DNA of 7,876 nucleotides, from positions 1 through 7,876 of the forward strand of contig CAMLQS010000236.1 in NCBI GenBank assembly GCA_946482165.1. The letters run 5' to 3'. The stretch comes from an uncultured Verrucomicrobiota bacterium. GTDB lineage: Bacteria; Verrucomicrobiota; Verrucomicrobiae; Opitutales; Opitutaceae. The position numbers and the translations under genes were made by a program. Positions within the stretch are counted from its first letter, which is position 1. Every line of letters starts with the position of its first letter. This document shows positions 1 through 6,671 of the stretch, in pieces. Under the pieces are notes generated by a model, which saw only the letters and a list, made by a program, of their open reading frames with translations, did no database searches and was not told the origin of the DNA.

Positions 1-522
1 CCCTCGCGTCGCGCCCTCCTCATCGCCCTCGCGTCGCTCCTCCTCGTCGCGCTCCTTATCGGCATCCCATGGCTGAGTCCGGCCCGCGGCGTCGAGCGCG
101 CCTGGAAAAACGTCGTCTCCGCGATCGAGGAGAATGACCAGGACTCCCTCGCCTCGTATCTAGGTCAAGACTACAAAGACGGCTTCGGGCTCGACCGCGG
201 CGAGACCCTCAGAATAGCCGCCGGCATTCGCCGCCAGTTCCTCGTCTGCACGATCCGCCTCGAACGGCCGACAATCGTGATGGACGTTAATAAGCACGCC
301 GCCATCACCCGCGCCCTGATCCGCCTCGACGGTCAGGGCACTTCCCTCGCCACCGCCGCCATCCAGGCTTCGCAAGCCAGCCAGACGCCCACCGAATTCC
401 GCTGGCGCCGCAACTCCTGGAAGCCTTGGGACTGGCGACTTATTTCGGTGGAAAACAACGACGCAGCTCGTGGCATCGCGAGCCTCGCGCGCTACCGCGA
501 CTCCTCCGGTCTCACCCCATAA
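1..522 (+). CDS. Membrane-anchored NTF2/SnoaL-like protein, 5' truncated
   Basis: The reading frame is open from the first base to the TAA at 520-522, giving 173 visible residues; the start codon lies before the window. The visible part begins with a basic stretch (SRR, residues 2-4) and a hydrophobic segment at about residues 5-25, which reads as a signal anchor or uncleaved signal, so probably only a few residues are missing. Next comes a helix-like stretch at about 31-55 (VERAWKNVVSAIEENDQDSL), then YKDGFGLDR at 58-66, and alternating beta-like segments to a tryptophan-rich part near 138-150. A helix containing W and an 'AIEENDxxxLxxYLxxDYxD' pattern followed by a curved sheet is the look of NTF2/SnoaL-like domains. 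This assignment is pattern-based. No catalytic residues can be named and the specific role is unknown. The domain would face the periplasm or be anchored at the inner membrane. It converges on the LOG-family gene, with 39 bases between the two stops. Confidence 0.72.
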   Translation, partial: PSRRALLIALASLLLVALLIGIPWLSPARGVERAWKNVVSAIEENDQDSLASYLGQDYKDGFGLDRGETLRIAAGIRRQFLVCTIRLERPTIVMDVNKHAAITRALIRLDGQGTSLATAAIQASQASQTPTEFRWRRNSWKPWDWRLISVENNDAARGIASLARYRDSSGLTP

Positions 523-525
523 TTC

Positions 526-549
526 TGGAGAGGCGCCGTCCCTCCAAAA
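526..549. repeat. GGAGGGACG-type intergenic repeat, copy 1 (hairpin)
   Basis: This sits between two convergent stop codons. Bases 526-546 form an imperfect hairpin: TGGAG (526-530) pairs with CTCCA (542-546), followed by one mismatch and three more pairs. Read on the minus strand, 537-549 gives TTTTGGAGGGACG, which recurs exactly on the plus strand at 6544-6556. There is no convincing T-run after the hairpin in either direction, so it is called a repeat rather than a terminator, although it could still end transcription weakly from both sides. Confidence 0.55.
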
Positions 550-561
550 GCCCCACCCTCC

Positions 562-1149
562 TCACCTCCACAACGGGTCGACCGACCACGGGCTCCTCGT
601 CCCGCTGTGCGTTTCGCGCTCCAAGATCGGCCACACCGCCGCCACATCCGGCGCCATCTGCACCAGATCGCGCCATGATTTCTTGAAACGCTCGCGCACC
701 AACTTGTCGAAGAACGCGGCCAATTCGTCATAAAAGCCGTCCTGGTTCACGAGGATCAGCGGCTTGTCGTGCCGGTTCAGCATCCGGCCCATCAGGATCT
801 CGATCAACTCCTCGAGCGTGCCGAAGCCGCCGGGCAACGCGATAAAGGCGCCCGCGCGCTCCTCCATGATGCGCCGCCGGTCCCGCATCGAATTGGTGAT
901 AATCAACTCGTCCGCATCCCGGTAGGCCAGCTCGCGCTCGACCATGAAGTCCGGGATCACGCCGATCACGCGCCCGCCCGCCGCCTTCGCCGACAAGGCC
1001 ACCGAACCCATCACGCCAGCCTGGCCGCCGCCATAAACGAGGCCCCATCCTCGCTCCGCCAATCCCCGCCCCAGCTCCGCTCCCGCCGCGTAATACTTCG
1101 GGTCCAGATCAAGGCCGCTCGCGCAGTAGACGCAGAGGTTCTTTTCCAT
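562..1149 (-). CDS. LOG-family (TIGR00730) nucleotide phosphoribohydrolase
   Basis: The product is 195 residues, normal for the family. LOG proteins are cytosolic Rossmann-fold enzymes that cleave the N-glycosidic bond of nucleoside 5'-monophosphates, in some members cytokinin ribotides, releasing the base and ribose 5-phosphate. Visible hallmarks are the N-terminal strand LCVYCASG (5-12), the nucleotide-binding loop YGGGQAGVMG (39-48), the arginine-rich SMRDRRRIM (87-95), and the signature PGGFGTLEE (106-114), whose glutamate with the upstream arginines forms the family active site. The frame stays open upstream to an ATG at 1248, but that extension would run through the glgC terminator and lacks family similarity. 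The start at 1149, directly before EKNLCVYCASG, is therefore preferred. A weak purine stretch (GGGGTGG) lies before it. The last ~15 residues (from about 181, HSGTRSPW...) look low-complexity and may be a repeat-derived tail. The bacterial substrate is unknown; cytokinin production cannot be inferred from the family alone. Confidence 0.88.
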   Translation of the reverse strand: MEKNLCVYCASGLDLDPKYYAAGAELGRGLAERGWGLVYGGGQAGVMGSVALSAKAAGGRVIGVIPDFMVERELAYRDADELIITNSMRDRRRIMEERAGAFIALPGGFGTLEELIEILMGRMLNRHDKPLILVNQDGFYDELAAFFDKLVRERFKKSWRDLVQMAPDVAAVWPILERETHSGTRSPWSVDPLWR

Positions 1150-1216
1150 TCCGCCACCCCAACACGCCCCGGCCGTTTGCCGCAATCCGACACCGGCTTG
1201 TTCGACTTTCCCGCCC

Positions 1217-1245
1217 AAAGAAAAAGCGGGCCTTTCGGCCCGCTT
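1217..1245 (-). terminator. Rho-independent terminator downstream of glgC
   Basis: Bases 1224-1232 (AAGCGGGCC) and 1237-1245 (GGCCCGCTT) form a perfect 9-bp stem with a 4-base loop. On the minus strand the loop reads GAAA, a stable GNRA tetraloop, and the stem runs into a U-rich tract (TTTTTCTTT, 1217-1225). Direction and position fit termination of glgC, whose stop is 69 bases upstream. It lies between glgC and the LOG-family gene, so that gene likely has its own promoter in 1150-1216 or depends on read-through. Confidence 0.88.
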
Positions 1246-1313
1246 CAAAGGTTGGCGCTGATTCGTCGCGCCCCGAGCGTCACGGGCCTGCGCCCCGACG
1301 CGCGCCGATAAAA

Positions 1314-2600
1314 TCAGAGCACGAAGCCATCCGGCACCACCACGCCCTTGGCCACCACGAGCACGCCGTCGCGGATGATAATGCCGTGCGGATAATCGCC
1401 ATCGGGCTTGCCGCAGGCGAGGATCGTGACACCGGCCCCGATGCGGGCGTTCTTGTCGATGATCGCATGCTCGATGTGGCTGCCGGCTCCGACGCCGATA
1501 TGGGGACGGCTTGCGACCTTGTTGGCCTGGATCTCGTCTTCGCTCTCGTAGTAGTCGGCGCCCATCATGACCACGTCCTTTAGCACCGAACCGGCGCGGA
1601 CGATGGAGCGGATGCCCAGCACGCTGTGCGTGATGGTCGAGTCCTCGATGATCGAGCCATCGCCGAACACGGCGAAATCGAAGGTGCAGCGATTGACTTT
1701 CGAAGGCGGAAGATAGCGGTCCTGCGTGTAGATCGGCGCGGCCGGATCGTAGAAATTAAAGGGAGGCAGCGGTTGCGCGAGCGCCAGGTTGGCGTCGAAA
1801 AACGCCTTCACCGTGCCGATGTCCTCCCAGTAGCCCTCGAACACATGGGCGTAGAGTTTCTTTTTTCCAAGCAACGCGGGAATGATCTCCTTGCCGAAGT
1901 CCGTCATGCCGTTGTCCAGCGCTTCGGCCAATGCCTTGCGGTTGAACACGTAGATGCCCATCGAAGCGAGGCAGTGCTTTTCGTCCGTCTTGTGGGACAG
2001 TCGCTCCTCAAGCTTTTCGCTGATCGCCAGGCTCTCGATGATCTTGGGGTCCTTCGGCTTCTCGACGAATTGCGAAATGGCGAGGTCGTCGCTCACGCGC
2101 ATCAAGCCGAGGCCCTCGACCTTCGACACCGGGAACGGCACCGCCGCGATCGACACATCCGCGCCGGTGGCGATGTGGTCCGCGATGATCTTGCGGAAAT
2201 CCATCCGGTAGAGCTGATCGCCCGAAAGGATCAGCACGAACTCATGCGGAAAGTTGCGGAAGTGCTGGAGATTGCGGCGCACCGCATCGGCCGTGCCTTG
2301 ATACCAGTCACTCGTCTTCTCGGTCTGCTCGGCCGACAGGATGTCGACAAAACCGCCTCCGAAGGGGTCGAAGTGAAACGTATTCTGGATGTGACGATGA
2401 AGCGATGCCGTGTGGAACTGCGTGAGCAGGAAGATGCGGTTGATGTCGCTGTTGATGCAGTTGCTGATCGGGATATCGACCAACCGGTATTTGCCCGCGA
2501 GCGGCACCGCCGGTTTGCAACGCTCCATCGTGAGCGGATGCAGACGCGTGCCGCGTCCGCCGCCCATGATCACCGCCAATACGTTCTTTTGAGGGGTCAT
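1314..2600 (-). CDS. glgC: Glucose-1-phosphate adenylyltransferase (ADP-glucose pyrophosphorylase)
   Basis: GlgC makes ADP-glucose and pyrophosphate from ATP and glucose 1-phosphate, the committed and allosterically controlled step of bacterial glycogen synthesis in the cytosol. Its 428 residues match the usual length. The N-terminal nucleotidyltransferase domain carries GGGRGTRLHPLT (13-24), KPAVPLAGKYRLVDIPISN (29-47), SGDQLYRMDF (126-135) with the catalytic aspartate D128, and FVEKP (178-182) with the glucose-1-phosphate lysine K181. GYWEDIGT (256-263) closes the domain, followed by a left-handed beta-helix domain from about 285. MGADYYE (346-352) and IIDKNARIG (380-388) are like cyanobacterial and plant enzymes. 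Lysines K383 and K418 fall where the 3-phosphoglycerate-site lysines lie in those enzymes, from memory of the alignment. The ATG at 2600 fits the conserved N-terminus, but its upstream region (CCAACCTCTCAC) has no Shine-Dalgarno. The gene is divergent from glmS and is ended by the hairpin at 1217-1245. Confidence 0.97.
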   Translation of the reverse strand: MTPQKNVLAVIMGGGRGTRLHPLTMERCKPAVPLAGKYRLVDIPISNCINSDINRIFLLTQFHTASLHRHIQNTFHFDPFGGGFVDILSAEQTEKTSDWYQGTADAVRRNLQHFRNFPHEFVLILSGDQLYRMDFRKIIADHIATGADVSIAAVPFPVSKVEGLGLMRVSDDLAISQFVEKPKDPKIIESLAISEKLEERLSHKTDEKHCLASMGIYVFNRKALAEALDNGMTDFGKEIIPALLGKKKLYAHVFEGYWEDIGTVKAFFDANLALAQPLPPFNFYDPAAPIYTQDRYLPPSKVNRCTFDFAVFGDGSIIEDSTITHSVLGIRSIVRAGSVLKDVVMMGADYYESEDEIQANKVASRPHIGVGAGSHIEHAIIDKNARIGAGVTILACGKPDGDYPHGIIIRDGVLVVAKGVVVPDGFVL

Positions 2601-2677
2601 GTGAGAGGTTGGCCTAAAGCCTTGCGGAAACTTTGCGTCGACCCGTAGCTTCGCCAGCTAAAACCCTTAAAATTTTC
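2601..2677. promoter_or_regulatory. Divergent glgC/glmS promoter region
   Basis: These 77 bases are the only space between two divergent start codons, so both promoters should lie here or extend into the genes. No strong sigma-70 match is seen. On the minus strand TCGACG (four of six to TTGACA) is followed about 17 bases later by the poor match TTTAGG. On the plus strand TTGCGT at 2633-2638 is followed by the weak GCTAAA at 2657-2662. TAGCT (2646-2650) and AGCTA (2656-2660) form a short inverted repeat that could bind a regulator or be chance. The 3' part is AT-rich (AAAATTTT at 2669-2676) directly before the glmS ATG. No glmS ribozyme fits in this space. Confidence 0.45.
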
Positions 2678-4645
2678 ATGTGCGGAATCGTAGGTTACGT
2701 CGGTCGTCAAAAAGCGGCCACCATCATGCTCGAAGGCTTAAAACGCCTCGAATACCGCGGTTATGATTCCGCCGGCCTCGCCGTTCTGCAAGACGGAGGC
2801 GTAACAGTGGTGAAATCCGTGGGCAGAGTGGCGAACCTCGCCAAGCTCGCCTCCGGCAAACGCCTGAGCGGTCTCGTCGGCATTTCGCACACCCGCTGGG
2901 CCACCCACGGCGGCGTCACCGACGCAAACGCCCACCCGCACGTCTCCAGCGACGGCCAGATCGTCCTCGTTCACAACGGCGTCATCGAAAACTACGTCGC
3001 GATCAAAAAGTTTCTCCTCACCAAGGGCTACGCCTTCGCCTCCGAGACCGACACCGAGGTCTTGGCCAACTTGATCGCCTACCACCTCGCGAAAGAAAGA
3101 CCTGAGGGGGGAAACCTGAAAGCTGAAGGACAGTCCGCCAACGGGTCCTCCGCCTCCTCCCCTCGGGTTTCAGGCTTGCCCGCCGGGGCGGGGATCAAGT
3201 CCCAACCCTCCGACGGCGCGCCCGACGCGCCGCCCCGCCTCCTCGAGGCGGTGCGCAAAACCCTCCTTCACGTCGAGGGCACCTACGGCATCGCCGTCAT
3301 CTCGCCCGCGCATCCCGGCGAGCTTGTCGCCGCACGCAAGGGATCGCCGCTCATCCTCGGCGTGGGCGACCAGGAACACCTCATCGCCTCCGACGTCTCC
3401 GCCCTCGTCTCGCGCACCCAGAACGTCGTCTACCTCAAGGACGGCGAACTCGTCCACGTCACCTCCGCCGGCTTCGCGCTCAGCACCCTCGACCTCGCCG
3501 ACGTCTCCCCCGTCATTGACAAGGTCACCTGGTCGGTCGACGACGCCGAGCTCGGCGATCATCCGCATTTCATGCTCAAGGAAATCTTCGAGCAACCCGG
3601 CGCCCTCGAGAACGCCATGCGCGGCCGATTCTCCGCCGACAGCTCGAGCGCCAACTTTGGAGGCCTCAACCTCGCCCCGGCCGACTTCCGCACCATCGAC
3701 CGCTTCGTCTTCACCTCCTGCGGCACCGGATGGCACGCCTGCCTCGTCGCCGAGCACCTGATCGAGCGCTACGCCCGCATCCCGGTGGAGGTCGACTACG
3801 CCTCCGAGTTCCGCTACCGCAACGCCCCCCTCGACCGCGACGCGCTGTTCTTCGTCATCTCCCAATCCGGCGAGACGATCGACACCCTCGCCGCCCTGCG
3901 CGAAGCCAAGCGCAAGGGCTACAAGTGCATGGCGATTTGCAACGTCGTCGGCTCCACCATCGCCCGCGAGGCCGACGGCGGCATCTACCAGCACGCCGGC
4001 CCCGAGATCGGCGTCGCCTCGACCAAGGCCTTCACCAGCCAGCTCCTGATCTCGGCGATGTTCGCCCTCTACGTCGCCCGCATGCGCGACATGAGCTTCG
4101 CCGACGGCGTCGAATACGTCGCCGGCCTCAAGGCCGTGCCCGAGCTCGCCCGCCGCGTCCTCGAGCAGGCCCCGCGTATCAAGGAAATCGCTACACGTTA
4201 CGCGAAATACAACGACTTCCTCTTCCTCGGCCGCCTCGACCTCTTCCCCATCGCCCTCGAGGGCGCCCTCAAGCTCAAGGAGATCTCCTACATCCACGCC
4301 GAGGGCTACCCCGCGGCCGAGATGAAACACGGCCCCATCGCGCTCATCAGCGAGCAGTGCCCGAGCGTGTTTTTCGTCCCGAAGGGCGAGCTGTTCAACA
4401 AGGTCGTCTCCTCGATGCAGGAGATCAAGGCGCGCAAGGGCCCGATCATCGCCATCGTCCCCGAGCGCGTCGAAATGCCCGAGGGCCTCGCCGACGAGGT
4501 CGTCACCATCCCCGACTCCCACCCCGCCGCCGCGCCCATCCTCGCCACGATCCCCGTGCAGCTCCTCAGCTACTACATCGCCCTCGCCCGCGGCTGCGAC
4601 GTCGACAAACCCCGCAACCTAGCGAAATCGGTGACGGTGGAGTGA
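2678..4645 (+). CDS. glmS: Glutamine-fructose-6-phosphate aminotransferase (isomerizing)
   Basis: GlmS converts fructose 6-phosphate and glutamine to glucosamine 6-phosphate and glutamate, the first step to UDP-GlcNAc for peptidoglycan and lipopolysaccharide. The start is fixed by MCGIVGYVG: the cysteine after the removed Met is the glutaminase nucleophile. An in-frame ATG at 2633 would bury it and is rejected. Class II glutaminase motifs are HTRWATHGG (71-79) and HNGVIEN (99-105). The two SIS isomerase domains show SCGTGWHA (347-354), SQSGET (395-400), EIGVASTKAFTSQ (443-455), ALEGALKLKE (526-535) and EMKHGP (548-553), and the C-terminus is the canonical DKPRNLAKSVTVE. E528, K532, E535, H551 and K650 match E. 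coli E481, K485, E488, H504 and K603. At 655 residues it is about 46 longer than E. coli, because of a Pro/Gly/Ser-rich insertion at about 141-185. G351 replaces the usual serine of the CGTS loop. The sequence before the ATG (CTTAAAATTTTC) has no Shine-Dalgarno. Confidence 0.97.
   Translation: MCGIVGYVGRQKAATIMLEGLKRLEYRGYDSAGLAVLQDGGVTVVKSVGRVANLAKLASGKRLSGLVGISHTRWATHGGVTDANAHPHVSSDGQIVLVHNGVIENYVAIKKFLLTKGYAFASETDTEVLANLIAYHLAKERPEGGNLKAEGQSANGSSASSPRVSGLPAGAGIKSQPSDGAPDAPPRLLEAVRKTLLHVEGTYGIAVISPAHPGELVAARKGSPLILGVGDQEHLIASDVSALVSRTQNVVYLKDGELVHVTSAGFALSTLDLADVSPVIDKVTWSVDDAELGDHPHFMLKEIFEQPGALENAMRGRFSADSSSANFGGLNLAPADFRTIDRFVFTSCGTGWHACLVAEHLIERYARIPVEVDYASEFRYRNAPLDRDALFFVISQSGETIDTLAALREAKRKGYKCMAICNVVGSTIAREADGGIYQHAGPEIGVASTKAFTSQLLISAMFALYVARMRDMSFADGVEYVAGLKAVPELARRVLEQAPRIKEIATRYAKYNDFLFLGRLDLFPIALEGALKLKEISYIHAEGYPAAEMKHGPIALISEQCPSVFFVPKGELFNKVVSSMQEIKARKGPIIAIVPERVEMPEGLADEVVTIPDSHPAAAPILATIPVQLLSYYIALARGCDVDKPRNLAKSVTVE
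3111..3178. repeat. Inverted-repeat element within the glmS insertion
   Basis: The left arm 3111-3128 (GAAACCTGAAAGCTGAAG) and the right arm 3161-3178 (CCTCGGGTTTCAGGCTTG) are imperfect reverse complements. They match at 13 of 18 positions, with an unbroken CCTGAAA core, and enclose 32 bases. They fall exactly in the part of glmS that encodes the extra, low-complexity residues (about 145-167). This is the structure expected of a small palindromic intergenic element that has landed in frame in a coding region. That origin is inference; the arms and the extra residues are seen directly. Confidence 0.6.
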
Positions 4646-4655
4646 ATCCGCTGGG

Positions 4656-4762
4656 AACCACGGAGGTCACGGAGGGCCACGGAGAAAATCCAACAATCAC
4701 TTTCTCCGCCCTCTTTCCGACTCTCCGTGATCTCCGTGCCCTCCGTGGTTAAAATTTTCTTC
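4656..4762 (+). repeat. CACGGAG-repeat hairpin, possible glmS terminator
   Basis: The left arm 4656-4685 contains three CACGGAG units and the right arm 4722-4750 the matching CTCCGTG units. They pair as 11 bp (4656-4666 with 4740-4750), 7 bp (4668-4674 with 4732-4738) and 8 bp (4678-4685 with 4722-4729), around a 36-base loop. The stem is followed by TTAAAATTTTCTTCT (4749-4763), so it could act as an intrinsic terminator 10 bases after the glmS stop, though the U-rich part is broken by AAAA. CACGGAGG-type repeats of this style are familiar intergenic elements in several environmental phyla. Confidence 0.65.
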
Positions 4763-4765
4763 TCA

Positions 4766-4800
4766 CCATCCGCGCCCATCCGCGCCATCCGCGGTTAAAA
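4766..4800. repeat. CATCCGCG triplet repeat ending in GGTTAAAA
   Basis: There are three tandem units: CCATCCGCG (4766-4774), CCCATCCGCG (4775-4784) and CCATCCGCG (4785-4793). The array runs into GCGGTTAAAA (4791-4800). The preceding hairpin repeat ends the same way (GTGGTTAAAA, 4745-4754), so the two appear to be related repeat families laid end to end. No coding role is seen. Part of the trpE promoter may lie here, but no clear -35/-10 pair could be picked. Confidence 0.6.
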
Positions 4801-4808
4801 AATTCCGA

Positions 4809-4828
4809 TCTCCGTCCGTCTCCGTCCG
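4809..4828. repeat. Two perfect 10-bp repeats just before trpE
   Basis: TCTCCGTCCG occurs twice in tandem (4809-4818 and 4819-4828), ending three bases before the trpE ATG. This pyrimidine-rich sequence occupies the place where a ribosome binding site would be and contains none. The repeats resemble the CTCCGTG units of the hairpin upstream, so they may be a decayed or slipped copy. Confidence 0.55.
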
Positions 4829-4831
4829 CCC

Positions 4832-6315
<1,484 letters not shown>

Positions 6316-6319
<4 letters not shown>

Positions 6320-6537
6320 ACCTGGATACGCATAATCGTGTTCTCGGCGTGCCCGTATTTCACGCGATCGGCCTCGCCTGCTGGAGCATGTTCCATCCGC
6401 GCGATTCATGGACTCCGCTCCTGCTCTGGGGCCTTTGGATTCCCTTGATCTGGCTCGGCTTCTCGCGACGCACACTCCTCATCGCCGCCGCCGGCTCCGC
6501 GCCCTTCCTCCTCATGCACGCGTTCTACCGCGGCTAA
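6316..6537 (+). CDS. Small hydrophobic membrane protein, translationally coupled to trpE
   Basis: A 73-residue frame begins at the GTG of GTGA, sharing four bases with the trpE stop (TGA at 6317-6319), the arrangement typical of translational coupling. The product is mostly hydrophobic: about 33-49 (PLLLWGLWIPLIWLGF) and 53-69 (LLIAAAGSAPFLLMHAF) are likely membrane helices, and about 13-26 may be a shorter one. SRR at 50-52 gives a positively charged loop between the two main helices. Proline and tryptophan are abundant. No family is recognised and no function is proposed. A later ATG (residue 25) is a possible alternative start but would lose the first hydrophobic segment. Evidence that it is real is the overlap with trpE, the same C-rich codon use and the coherent hydrophobic pattern; a chance frame cannot be excluded. 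Confidence 0.6.
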
Positions 6538-6543
6538 GTCCTT

Positions 6544-6563
6544 TTTTGGAGGGACGCCGTCCC
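6544..6563 (+). repeat. GGAGGGACG-type intergenic repeat, copy 2
   Basis: Bases 6544-6556 read TTTTGGAGGGACG, identical to the minus-strand reading of 537-549. GGGACG and CGTCCC (6551-6563) form a compact inverted repeat around one central base. The T-run precedes the stem, so it is not a terminator for the upstream gene. It lies 6 bases after the stop of the small membrane protein gene. Confidence 0.55.
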
Positions 6564-6611
6564 CGGCGTTCGCGCCCGCTCGTAACGCGCCGCCTCGCCC
6601 ACGCCCGCGTT

Positions 6612-6655
6612 TTCATCCGCATTTCACCCTGACTTCATCCGGCCTTCATGCGCGT
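6612..6655 (+). promoter_or_regulatory. Four 11-bp direct repeats, candidate PhoB/PhoP-type operator
   Basis: TTCA recurs at exactly 11-base steps: TTCATCCGCAT (6612-6622), TTCACCCTGAC (6623-6633), TTCATCCGGCC (6634-6644) and TTCATGCGCGT (6645-6655). Response regulators of the OmpR/PhoB family bind direct repeats with one helical turn (11 bp) per unit. PhoB boxes in E. coli are 7-bp repeats with 4-bp spacers, and the streptomycete PHO box has GTTCACC-like 11-bp units, so TTCAYCC fits that type. The array ends 16 bases before the ATG at 6672. A weak -10-like CAGACT (6660-6665) would put transcription start at or next to that ATG, implying a leaderless or near-leaderless message. The regulator is not in the window. 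The repeats are seen; the operator function is inferred. Confidence 0.5.
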
Positions 6656-6671
6656 CCGCCAGACTGCGCGC

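Noticed and set aside
1..37. 12-bp direct repeat CCCTCGCGTCGC at 1-12 and 26-37
   Set aside because: The copies lie in different codon phases inside a signal-anchor coding region of low-complexity CTC/GCG codons; chance is sufficient.
576..583. Palindrome GGTCGACC within the LOG-family gene
   Set aside because: It is an 8-base palindrome in GC-rich coding DNA with no flanking symmetry, unremarkable on its own.
1150..1248. N-terminal extension of the LOG-family gene to the ATG at 1248
   Set aside because: It would translate through the glgC terminator hairpin and add 33 residues with no family similarity before the conserved LCVYCASG strand.
1626..2648. Plus-strand frame of 340 residues opposite glgC
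   Set aside because: It lies wholly opposite conserved glgC motifs, is rich in Arg/Asp/His with no recognisable domain, and has no promoter or start signal.
2601..2677. glmS ribozyme/riboswitch upstream of glmS
   Set aside because: The space is only 77 bases and shared with a divergent gene; the ribozyme core needs more than this and no matching helices were seen.
3170..4522. Long antisense frame of about 450 residues inside glmS
   Set aside because: It is opposite a fully conserved gene and its product is Gly/Asp/Glu/Val-rich with no motif, the expected shadow of C-ending codons on the other strand.
3730..4752. 340-residue overlapping frame in glmS and the following spacer
   Set aside because: It is Arg/Pro-rich text from the wrong frame of GC-rich codons, and it runs through the repeat hairpin.
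4646..4831. Trp leader peptide attenuator or T-box before trpE
   Set aside because: There is no short frame with tandem TGG codons and no T-box-like sequence; the hairpin present is made of a dispersed repeat.
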